NCBI GenBank assembly: GCA_027717925.1
Contig: JALLON010000205.1
Coordinates: 1 to 5,057, forward strand
From: Acidobacteria bacterium AH-259-G07
Lineage (GTDB): Bacteria; Acidobacteriota; UBA6911; RPQK01; JADFOI01
Direction: 5' to 3'
Length of the DNA: 5,057 nucleotides
Shown: positions 1 through 5,035 of the stretch, piece by piece
Position numbering within the stretch: the first letter of the stretch is position 1
Layout: each line of letters opens with the position of its first letter
The notes under the pieces: generated by a model
What the model saw: only the letters and a program-made list of their open reading frames with translations
Told to the model about the DNA's origin: nothing
Databases searched by the model: none
Made by a program: the position numbers and the translations under genes

Positions 1-154
1 TGTAGCGGACCTCCGTCCCATCTTTCAGCTTTGTTTTCCTTCCTGAAAAGATCAATATCTGGTTGGGGGGACAGATTTTTAAGAAAGCCTTCGTAAAGGC
101 CAATGCGATGATAAAGAAGAGAATAACTAGTCCTAACCAAAGTCCCATCGTCAT
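1..154 (-). CDS. SPFH/flotillin-like membrane protein, N-terminal part (cut by window edge)
   Basis: This is the first 51 codons of a gene that continues beyond the left edge. The ATG at 154 is preceded by a strong Shine-Dalgarno sequence, GGAAGGAT (168-161), 6 nt upstream. The peptide opens with a hydrophobic membrane anchor (about residues 4-24, GLWLGLVILFFIIALAF). It continues with ICPPNQILIFSGR and KLKDGTEVRY, which resemble the start of the SPFH (band 7) domain in flotillin-type proteins, where a [C/R]PNE-[IV]L[IV]FSGR motif directly follows a single N-terminal helix. Such proteins sit in the inner membrane and form oligomeric scaffolds; no specific substrate is implied. It follows glnA by 74 nt on the same strand with no clear terminator, so it may be the last or next gene of the operon, or have its own promoter. 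The family call is from recalled motif similarity and covers only the N-terminus. Confidence 0.72.
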   Translation of the reverse strand, partial: MTMGLWLGLVILFFIIALAFTKAFLKICPPNQILIFSGRKTKLKDGTEVRY

Positions 155-160
155 TTTCTT

Positions 161-168
161 ATCCTTCC
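161..168 (-). promoter_or_regulatory. Shine-Dalgarno site of the SPFH-like gene
   Basis: GGAAGGAT on the minus strand, 6 nt before the ATG at 154. It fixes the start of a short partial gene that could otherwise be missed. The 155-228 gap otherwise holds an A/T-rich stretch and only a weak 4-bp TCCG/CGGA pairing after the glnA stop, with no U-tract terminator. Confidence 0.7.
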
Positions 169-228
169 TTTCATTTTTTGTTTTTGCTCAAAGATAAATA
201 GGTTTTACTCCGATTCAGGCACTACGGA

Positions 229-1713
229 TTAGATATCGAAATACAATGCAAACTCACCAGGGTGCGGCCTGAGTCGGATGTTATCAATCTCTTTCTCTCG
301 TTTATAATCGATCCACACTTGGAGTAAGTCTTGTGTAAAAACATTTCCTTTGAGTAAGTATTCGTGATCTTCTTCCAGGGCATCGATCACGCTTTCTAAA
401 GAACCAGGTACGGATTTCACCTTTGCTTTTTCTTCTGGTGGCAATTCATATAAATCTTTGTCAATCGGGGCAGGTGGTTTAATCCGGTGCTCAATTCCAT
501 CCAAGCCGGCCATCAAAATCGCGGCAAAGGCCAAATACGGATTGCATGACGGATCCGGTGTTCGAAATTCGATCCGTTTAGCCTTTTCGCTTGGGGAATA
601 CATGGGAATACGAATACAGGCGCTTCGGTTGCGTTTTGAATACATGAGGTTAATCGGCGCTTCGTAGCCGGGGACGAGCCTTCGGAATGAATTTGTGGTT
701 GGATTGGTAAAGGCCAGAAGACTTGAAGAATGATGCAGGATACCCCCAATACAGTACTCCGCTAATTCACTGATATCACCATAACGACCTAATTCAAAAA
801 ATAGATTCGTACCACTTCTCCATAAACTCAAATGGACATGCATCCCTGAGCCGTTATCCATAAAGATCGGTTTGGGCATAAAAGTAACAGTCTTGTGGTA
901 ATGATGGGCCACATTTTTAGTGACGTATTTGTACTTCATGAGACTGTCGGCCATATTGGTCAACGTATTGAATTGGATACCAATTTCTGCCTGTCCGCCG
1001 GTTCCAACCTCATGGTGATGCAACCGAGCGTCAACACCAATCTTCATCATTGTCTTTACCATTGTCGAACGCAGGTCTTGCATACTATCCATGGGGGGAG
1101 TTGGGAAATAACCCTCTTTGTATCGAGGTTTGTATCCCAAATTGGGTTTCGCTCCGTTTCCTGAGTTCCAGAAACCCTCCTCAGAATCGATAAAGTAAAA
1201 ACCCTGGTTATAGGTTTGATCGAACCGAACTTCATCAAAGATGTAGAACTCTGCCTCTGGGCCAAAATAGACGGTATCACCGATCCCAGTAGTATCAAGA
1301 TACCTTTCGGCCTTCTGGGCGACGCTTCGCGGATCACGGGAGTATATCTTCAGGCTGATCGGATCCTTCACGTTACAGATGAAGCTTAAAGTCACGTGTT
1401 CCATGAAAGGATCGATAAAAGCACTTTTCATATCTGGTTTAAGCAGCATGTCGCTTTCATCGATCGACTGAAAACCTCTAATGGAAGAACCATCAAACCC
1501 TATGCCATGAAGAAACAAATCCTCGTTAAACTCTTTAACCGGCAGCGTAAAATGCTGCATCAAACCGGGAAGGTCAGTGAATTTAAGATCGATGAATTCA
1601 ACGTTTTTTTCTTTGATCAGCCTGAGGAGGCCCCGGTAGGTCAATCTTGAGCTTTTCTCTAAGAGACCGTTTGCATGGTTGGTCAATTCGTTTTTAGGAT
1701 TTCTCATGATCAT
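229..1713 (-). CDS. glnA: Glutamine synthetase, type I-beta
   Basis: Cytoplasmic dodecameric enzyme that joins glutamate and ammonium to glutamine using ATP. Numbering from the chosen ATG gives 494 aa. The beta-grasp N-domain carries GFDGSSIRGF (D74, equivalent to Asp50 of the Salmonella enzyme). Metal and substrate ligands are present: GPEAEF (E153, E155), HHHEVGTGGQAE (E235, E243), NGSGMHVH (N287, H292), NPTTNSFRRLVPGYEAP (R345, flap E351) and RIEFRTPDPSCNPYLAF. Type I-beta status is shown by the insertion around residues 165-210 and by DLYELPPEE, whose Y422 matches the adenylylated Tyr397, so a GlnE-type adenylyltransferase is expected elsewhere. The ATG at 1713 is preferred over the GTG at 1722 because AGGGG (1726-1722) lies 8 nt before the ATG and overlaps the GTG. 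The protein is about 25 residues longer than usual at the N-terminus. It follows glnK by 27 nt. Confidence 0.97.
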   Translation of the reverse strand: MIMRNPKNELTNHANGLLEKSSRLTYRGLLRLIKEKNVEFIDLKFTDLPGLMQHFTLPVKEFNEDLFLHGIGFDGSSIRGFQSIDESDMLLKPDMKSAFIDPFMEHVTLSFICNVKDPISLKIYSRDPRSVAQKAERYLDTTGIGDTVYFGPEAEFYIFDEVRFDQTYNQGFYFIDSEEGFWNSGNGAKPNLGYKPRYKEGYFPTPPMDSMQDLRSTMVKTMMKIGVDARLHHHEVGTGGQAEIGIQFNTLTNMADSLMKYKYVTKNVAHHYHKTVTFMPKPIFMDNGSGMHVHLSLWRSGTNLFFELGRYGDISELAEYCIGGILHHSSSLLAFTNPTTNSFRRLVPGYEAPINLMYSKRNRSACIRIPMYSPSEKAKRIEFRTPDPSCNPYLAFAAILMAGLDGIEHRIKPPAPIDKDLYELPPEEKAKVKSVPGSLESVIDALEEDHEYLLKGNVFTQDLLQVWIDYKREKEIDNIRLRPHPGEFALYFDI

Positions 1714-1721
1714 TTTTAGCA

Positions 1722-1726
1722 CCCCT
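1722..1726 (-). promoter_or_regulatory. Shine-Dalgarno site that decides the glnA start
   Basis: AGGGG on the minus strand lies 8 nt upstream of the ATG at 1713. Its last G is the first base of the alternative GTG at 1722, which therefore has no ribosome site of its own at usable spacing. A further in-frame ATG at 1707 is possible but lies farther away. Confidence 0.6.
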
Positions 1727-1740
1727 GATCGTATTTAAAT

Positions 1741-2082
1741 CTAGCCAATCGCTCTCCCGCCTCGTTCACCGGTTCTAATCCTGATACACTCTGGCAGGTC
1801 GACAACAAAAATCTTGCCGTCGCCAATGCTGCCAGTTCTGGCTCCTTCGATAATCGCGGCGATAGTGGGTTCAACAAAATCCTCGTTGACGGCAATCTCT
1901 ATCCTGACCTTTTTAAGAAGCTGGATTTCTGTGATAACCCCGCGATAGGCTTCCGTATATCCTTTTTGCTCCCCAGCTCCTAAGGCATTTGAGACCGTCA
2001 TCTTATAGACCTGTGCATCGAAAAGAGCTTGTTTCACATCAGTTAGTTTATGAGGCTGTATCATGGCGATGATCAGTTTCAT
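1741..2082 (-). CDS. glnK: P-II family nitrogen regulatory protein (GlnK/GlnB type)
   Basis: Trimeric cytoplasmic signal protein of 113 aa, the normal P-II length. It reads ATP/ADP and 2-oxoglutarate and controls partners such as Amt. Conserved features are the N-terminal strand (MKLIIAMIQPHKL), the T-loop (about residues 37-55, GEQKGYTEAYRG), the 2-oxoglutarate/Mg-ATP residues Q39, K58 and G87, the B-loop TGSIGDGKIF (83-92, K90) and the C-loop RIRTGERG (R101, R103). R47, which in E. coli GlnK plugs the AmtB pore, is kept. The usual modification positions differ: residue 51 is Thr instead of the uridylylated Tyr, and residue 49 is Val instead of the cyanobacterial phospho-Ser, so classical GlnD control at Tyr51 cannot apply. 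The glnK name follows from its place directly after amt (39-nt gap). The ATG at 2082 has a purine-rich GGAAGAG 4 nt upstream. Confidence 0.95.
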   Translation of the reverse strand: MKLIIAMIQPHKLTDVKQALFDAQVYKMTVSNALGAGEQKGYTEAYRGVITEIQLLKKVRIEIAVNEDFVEPTIAAIIEGARTGSIGDGKIFVVDLPECIRIRTGERGGRAIG

Positions 2083-2121
2083 TTCACTCTTCCTTCCCGC
2101 GCCGTAGCATTCTCTCTACAC

Positions 2122-3465
2122 TCAACTCGTTGTAAACACCTGGAAGCCAGAGTAAGCTTCCATGGCATGTTCTCCGATGTCTAATCCCTTGAGCTCCTCC
2201 TCCCTGTCCACACGGAGACCCACAAGCGCCCGTAAGAGCCAAAATATGAGAAGGGCCACGCCAAAAACGCTCACTCCGAATGCCCCAACGCCGACCAGCT
2301 GCTTCAGGAAAGTGTGTTCGGGGTTAAAACTAAAAATACCCACTGCCAAGGTCCCCCAAACACCGCAAACCAGGTGTACAGAAATAGCGCCTACCGGATC
2401 GTCAATTCTAAGCTTGGAGTCGATAAAGATTACGGAAAGCACCACCAGTGCGCCAGCGGCAAACCCAATCATGATGGAAGACCCCACTGAGACCGTATCT
2501 GCGCCAGCTGTAATGCCAACCAGACCAGCTAAGCATCCATTTAAAGCCATCGATAAGTCAGGTTTCTTCTGAACCAACTCCGAGGTAAAAAACGCCCCCA
2601 CCACACCCGCCGCGGCAGCTAGACAAGTGGTCACAAGTGTGCGGGATACAGCTTCAGGATCTGCCGATAAAACCGAACCCCCATTAAAACCGAACCATCC
2701 CAACCAGAGCAAGAACACACCAATGGTTGCCAAGGGCATATTGGATCCGGGTATGGCGTTGACCAAGCCTCCCACATATTTGCCAATCCTGGGCCCAAGA
2801 ATAAGAGCCCCCGCCAAGCCTCCCCAGCCCCCCACGGAGTGGACCAAAGTGGAACCAGCAAAATCATAAAAGCCCAATTGGTCTAACCAGCCACCACCCC
2901 ATTTCCAACTTCCTACAAAGGGATAGACTAAACCCACAAAAACAGTTGTGAAGAGCAGGAAACTGTTCAGTTTGATTCTACCGGCTACAGCTCCGGAAAC
3001 GATGGTTGCACCTGTGGCTGCGAACATGGCCTGAAAAAGGAAATCTGTATAGTAGGTATAACCGCCATCGGCATATTCAATTAGACCAGCTGCTCCCTCC
3101 GGTGAAGATAATCCAAAGCCTGCAAAACCGAGCCAGCTTCCATAGATCCACGCGTCTCCCGGATACATTAAATTAAACCCACAGAAGGCGTAGGTTAACA
3201 GTCCGATGGAAACAATCATGGTGTTTTTAAAGAGAATATTGACCGTGTTTTTGGCTCTGATCAGACCGCTTTCCAAGGTGGCAAATCCCAGATGCATGAC
3301 GAATACCAAAAAAGTCGCCACCATCATCCAGAGGTTATTGGCAACAAACAGGGCCTCATCACCCGTGGCCCCCTCCACAGGGGTGAAAAAACCAAAGCAA
3401 ATCATCCCCATCAGTACCAACATCCTCGCTCGCCATCTTCCGGTTGAACTTCTTCTTCTCAACAT
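2122..3465 (-). CDS. amt: Ammonium channel/transporter of the Amt family
   Basis: Inner-membrane ammonium channel, probably trimeric, 447 aa from the chosen start. A basic N-terminus plus hydrophobic stretch (residues 1-32, ending VEGA) looks like a signal peptide, as in E. coli AmtB, followed by eleven expected helices. AmtB equivalents can be placed: F144 and F148 (Phe103/Phe107 gate, FQAMF), W189 (WGGGW), D201 and H209 of DFAGSTLVH (Asp160, His168), F260 and S264 of FNGGS (Phe215, Ser219) and H364 of SVHLVCGVWGT (His318). The cytosolic tail has the EEELKGLDIGEH motif important for channel coupling and GlnK docking. The ATG at 3465 is preferred because GGAGGAG lies 3-5 nt upstream; the longer reading from the GTG at 3552 adds 29 polar residues before the signal peptide and lacks such a site. 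It lies 139 nt after the porin gene and 39 nt before glnK, the classic amt-glnK pair. Confidence 0.97.
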   Translation of the reverse strand: MLRRRSSTGRWRARMLVLMGMICFGFFTPVEGATGDEALFVANNLWMMVATFLVFVMHLGFATLESGLIRAKNTVNILFKNTMIVSIGLLTYAFCGFNLMYPGDAWIYGSWLGFAGFGLSSPEGAAGLIEYADGGYTYYTDFLFQAMFAATGATIVSGAVAGRIKLNSFLLFTTVFVGLVYPFVGSWKWGGGWLDQLGFYDFAGSTLVHSVGGWGGLAGALILGPRIGKYVGGLVNAIPGSNMPLATIGVFLLWLGWFGFNGGSVLSADPEAVSRTLVTTCLAAAAGVVGAFFTSELVQKKPDLSMALNGCLAGLVGITAGADTVSVGSSIMIGFAAGALVVLSVIFIDSKLRIDDPVGAISVHLVCGVWGTLAVGIFSFNPEHTFLKQLVGVGAFGVSVFGVALLIFWLLRALVGLRVDREEELKGLDIGEHAMEAYSGFQVFTTS

Positions 3466-3468
3466 CTT

Positions 3469-3475
3469 CTCCTCC
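3469..3475 (-). promoter_or_regulatory. Shine-Dalgarno site that decides the amt start
   Basis: GGAGGAG on the minus strand directly before the ATG at 3465 (GGAGG core with 5-nt spacing). It supports a start inside the longer open frame that begins with GTG at 3552, and puts the signal peptide at the true N-terminus. Confidence 0.75.
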
Positions 3476-3551
3476 GTTTTAAGAGCCCTCAATCTCGTCG
3501 ACTGGGTGAGACATATGACAGATTTTCCTTGTTTCGGGACTCCCCCCCTCA

Positions 3552-3574
3552 CCTCAGTTTTGTGCTGACTGAAG
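3552..3574 (-). other. Hairpin in the porin-amt intergenic gap
   Basis: On the minus strand CTTCAGT pairs with ACTGAGG (7 bp, including one G-T pair) around a 9-nt loop. A smaller GCCT/AGGC hairpin sits next to the porin stop (about 3590-3603). Downstream comes a purine run with seven G in a row (3548-3542 on the minus strand) and no U-tract, so this is not a typical intrinsic terminator. It could be an mRNA processing or stability element separating porin and amt expression, which is inference. Confidence 0.3.
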
Positions 3575-3604
3575 AACCAGAACCTTCTCGGGCCTGAGGA
3601 GGCT

Positions 3605-4498
3605 CTAGAAAGCCAGGCTCAACGTGAATCCTCCCCAAATGGTATCGGCGAAAGTCGCCGGACTGCGCGCGGTGCCGCGGAATACCTCTCGCGGATCTTG
3701 GAATTGAAAATTACGAAAGTCCCCTAACAAGGCGCTGTAGGAGACAAAGGCACTGGCCGACCAGTTCTCGCCCAAGCTGATAGGCGCACTGATCGTGAAG
3801 TTGAAATCGTGCGCACCGGCTTCGGAAGCCCCATAGTAGAATTCGCCGAAACCCCCGTTGACAAAGGCAAGCGAGCCGGAGAGGTCAACCCCGGAAAAAA
3901 CGTTGTGCGGTAAGGTAAAAGAATGTCCGGCGCCTAGCAAGAAGTAAATGCCTGTGTCTCCAGCTTCCCCAGTTTCTTCCACATCCACGTACAGGGTCGC
4001 CGAAGGAGCCAGCGGCACCGTCTCAAAGGTAATACCTCCGTAAAGCTCCGTCGTTGTCGCCAGTGAAGCCGAGCGATCTGGAAAGGTGTAAAAAATCGTG
4101 CCGACATCGATCGAGACCGTCTCGAAGGAGTGCGCAAAAGAAAAGGTGTAATCGACCTCTGAGAACTTGCCCTGCAAACCACTGTGATCGCCGGGCGGTG
4201 CCAGCGGATTTTGGGGCAGAAATAGAGCATCACCCTCGTTCACAGCCGTCAGGTCAATCGTTCCCCACACATTGAAGGAGAAAGCACCAAGGCCAACCGT
4301 CACGGCCGGCTGAAGGCTCCAATCATTGGTGAGCCTCTGCCCGCGCCACATGTATTTGCTCACCAGAGCCGCATCACCGGAAAAGGAATAAATCGATTCG
4401 TCGCTGGTATCTTGAGCCAGCGCTGTCGGTAGACAGTAGCCTAGTAATAAGACCAGTACTAAAAGATGTAAAGCTTTATCGAAAATCTTTTTGCTCAT
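3605..4498 (-). CDS. Outer-membrane beta-barrel protein, TorF/Gcw_chp-like putative porin
   Basis: Predicted outer-membrane protein of 297 aa. A Sec signal peptide is clear: a basic MSKK start, a hydrophobic core at about 11-22, and ALA-Q cleavage near residue 28. There is no proper lipobox, so it is not a lipoprotein. The mature part alternates polar and hydrophobic residues with many aromatic and glycine residues, and ends in FTLSLAF, the terminal-Phe signature recognised by the BAM complex. The start SFSGDAALVSKYMWRGQRLTNDWSLQP resembles the TorF/Gcw_chp putative porin family (ALVSDYRFRG-type start), as does the repeated strand pattern EVDYTFSFAHSF / TELYGGITF. The substrate is unknown; its place first in an amt-glnK-glnA operon suggests uptake of ammonium or another small nitrogen compound. 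The ATG at 4498 is chosen because GGGGGA lies 4 nt upstream; the in-frame ATG at 4510 overlaps that site and would add MGDL before the signal peptide. Confidence 0.75.
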   Translation of the reverse strand: MSKKIFDKALHLLVLVLLLGYCLPTALAQDTSDESIYSFSGDAALVSKYMWRGQRLTNDWSLQPAVTVGLGAFSFNVWGTIDLTAVNEGDALFLPQNPLAPPGDHSGLQGKFSEVDYTFSFAHSFETVSIDVGTIFYTFPDRSASLATTTELYGGITFETVPLAPSATLYVDVEETGEAGDTGIYFLLGAGHSFTLPHNVFSGVDLSGSLAFVNGGFGEFYYGASEAGAHDFNFTISAPISLGENWSASAFVSYSALLGDFRNFQFQDPREVFRGTARSPATFADTIWGGFTLSLAF

Positions 4499-4502
4499 GA
4501 GA

Positions 4503-4508
4503 TCCCCC
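4503..4508 (-). promoter_or_regulatory. Shine-Dalgarno site that decides the porin start
   Basis: GGGGGA on the minus strand, 4 nt before the ATG at 4498. It lies immediately after the competing in-frame ATG at 4510, which therefore cannot use it. Confidence 0.55.
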
Positions 4509-4533
4509 ATATGGATAAACTTTCACTTTGTTG

Positions 4534-4644
4534 TTAAGGGCGACCAACGGTTGTCGTCCACGCTGGGGAGGCCTCCAGTGCGCAAGCTTCCATGCCGCCG
4601 TGTTCGCCGGTATCCAATCCCACTGCCTCTTCTTCAGGAGCGGC
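4534..4644 (-). pseudogene. Remnant of a second amt gene: C-terminal tail only
   Basis: Reading the minus strand from 4644 to a TAA at 4536-4534 gives AAPEEEAVGLDTGEHGGMEA followed by CALEASPAW and a short tail. The first part matches the cytosolic C-terminus of Amt proteins and aligns with EEELKGLDIGEHAMEA of the intact amt in this window. The DNA also shares AAGCTTCCATG (plus strand, 4583-4593) with the intact gene. Only about 17-25 residues of homology are present, with no transmembrane part; upstream in the same frame a TGA follows within about 30 codons and the sequence is promoter rather than gene. It sits between the sigma-54 promoter and the porin start, so it would be transcribed as leader RNA. 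The best reading is the 3' stump of an amt gene whose body was deleted. A translated leader peptide (for example from the GTG at 4623) is possible but has no well-spaced ribosome site. Confidence 0.6.
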
Positions 4645-4663
4645 GCTTACACCTGCTACCCTT

Positions 4664-4679
4664 TGCAAACCTTGTGCCA
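4664..4679 (-). promoter_or_regulatory. Sigma-54 (RpoN) -24/-12 promoter for the operon
   Basis: On the minus strand TGGCAC (4679-4674), five bases AAGGT, then TTGCA (4668-4664): the full consensus, with GG and GC separated by exactly 10 nt. Transcription should begin near 4653, giving a leader of about 155 nt to the porin ATG at 4498. The site points into the porin-amt-glnK-glnA series, the kind of genes that RpoN and an NtrC-type activator control in many bacteria. The -24 box lies in one arm of a perfect 7-bp inverted repeat (TGTGCCA 4673-4679, TGGCACA 4693-4699). Confidence 0.82.
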
Positions 4680-4732
4680 CTTGCGCCCAACCTGGCACAC
4701 TCGGCTGTAAGATCGCGAAAACTCAAGGCTTT

Positions 4733-4765
4733 CAGCACGGCCGCCCGGCACAGGGCGGCCCGCTG
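4733..4765. repeat. Strong GC-rich hairpin / inverted repeat
   Basis: Arms GGCCGCCC (4739-4746) and GGGCGGCC (4753-4760) pair perfectly over 8 bp around a 6-nt loop, with an extra outer CAGC/GCTG pairing (4733-4736, 4762-4765). Its centre lies about 95-100 nt upstream of the predicted sigma-54 start, a usual distance for an activator enhancer site. On the plus strand a run of six T (4783-4788) follows 17 nt later, which is too far for a standard intrinsic terminator. It does not match the NtrC consensus well. Its role is undecided between activator site, terminator and structural element. Confidence 0.5.
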
Positions 4766-4794
4766 TGGTGACAAACGCGTCGTTTTTTATGTGA

Positions 4795-4818
4795 TTTAAT
4801 ACAATATTGTTAATTAAA
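4795..4818. repeat. AT-rich palindrome with ACAATATTGT core
   Basis: ACAATATTGT (4801-4810) is a perfect 10-bp palindrome flanked by the outer inverted repeat TTTAAT (4795-4800) / ATTAAA (4813-4818). It has the form of an operator for a dimeric regulator; the protein is unknown. The same ACAAWWTTGT pattern recurs twice at 4968-5008. Confidence 0.4.
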
Positions 4819-4870
4819 CCATAAGCCTCGGGTTTGCAGTTAGTTGCCCGTACAGATGCTTTTGAGTGAA

Positions 4871-5035
4871 GTGTGGGCAGGCTCTTTTAGCGCCCTGATT
4901 CGGGACACCCAGCCTCGGTGGTATGTCCCAGAATGGCCGTGACAGAAGGGCGCACGGTCTAGTTATGACAATTTTGTCACACAACTCCGCTCAATCGAAC
5001 AAAATTGTTAGCTGCTTGCTGGTGTGGACAGGCTC
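4871..5035. repeat. Imperfect 14-bp direct repeat
   Basis: GTGTGGGCAGGCTC (4871-4884) and GTGTGGACAGGCTC (5022-5035) agree at 13 of 14 positions and are 151 bp apart. The flanking bases are unrelated. It could be a protein-binding site present twice or a trace of an insertion or duplication; chance is not excluded. Confidence 0.3.
4966..5010. repeat. Paired ACAAWWTTGT palindromes forming a larger inverted repeat
   Basis: TGACAA-TT-TTGTCA (4966-4979) and AACAA-AA-TTGTT (4998-5009) are each near-perfect palindromes. Their 10-bp cores (ACAATTTTGT 4968-4977 and ACAAAATTGT 4999-5008) are exact inverted copies of each other with a 21-nt spacer. The centres are 31 bp apart, about three helical turns. 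TTGT-CAC-ACAA (4974-4984) adds a further half-site. This looks like a two-site operator for an unidentified regulator or a stem-loop; it might serve the gene beyond the right edge. Confidence 0.45.

Noticed and set aside
153..174. Seven-codon ORF (ATG at 174, TGA overlapping the ATG at 154)
   Set aside because: It lies over the Shine-Dalgarno sequence of the SPFH-like gene and is too short to support; the overlap is probably accidental.
2162..2572. A 136-codon plus-strand open frame inside amt
   Set aside because: It is the antisense shadow of a clear Amt channel; the product is a low-complexity Ser/Thr/Pro peptide.
3466..3552. Longer amt start at the GTG at 3552
   Set aside because: The added 29 residues are polar, precede the signal peptide and lack a ribosome site, whereas GGAGGAG directly precedes the ATG at 3465.
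4430..4450. Lipoprotein signal in the porin (cysteine in LGYC)
   Set aside because: The residue before the cysteine is tyrosine, which does not fit a lipobox, while ALA-Q downstream is a good signal peptidase I site.
4682..4699. NtrC-like site (TGCGCC-N6-GGCACA)
   Set aside because: It differs from the NtrC consensus in arms and spacing, and it lies immediately against the -24 box instead of at enhancer distance.
4693..4708. Possible divergent sigma-54 promoter on the plus strand
   Set aside because: TGGCAC is present, but the GC expected 10 nt after the GG is out of register by two bases, so the -12 element is missing.
4491..4799. A 102-codon plus-strand open frame over the upstream region
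   Set aside because: It is arginine- and leucine-rich without a recognisable family and lies opposite the sigma-54 promoter and the Amt-tail remnant, which explain the sequence better.
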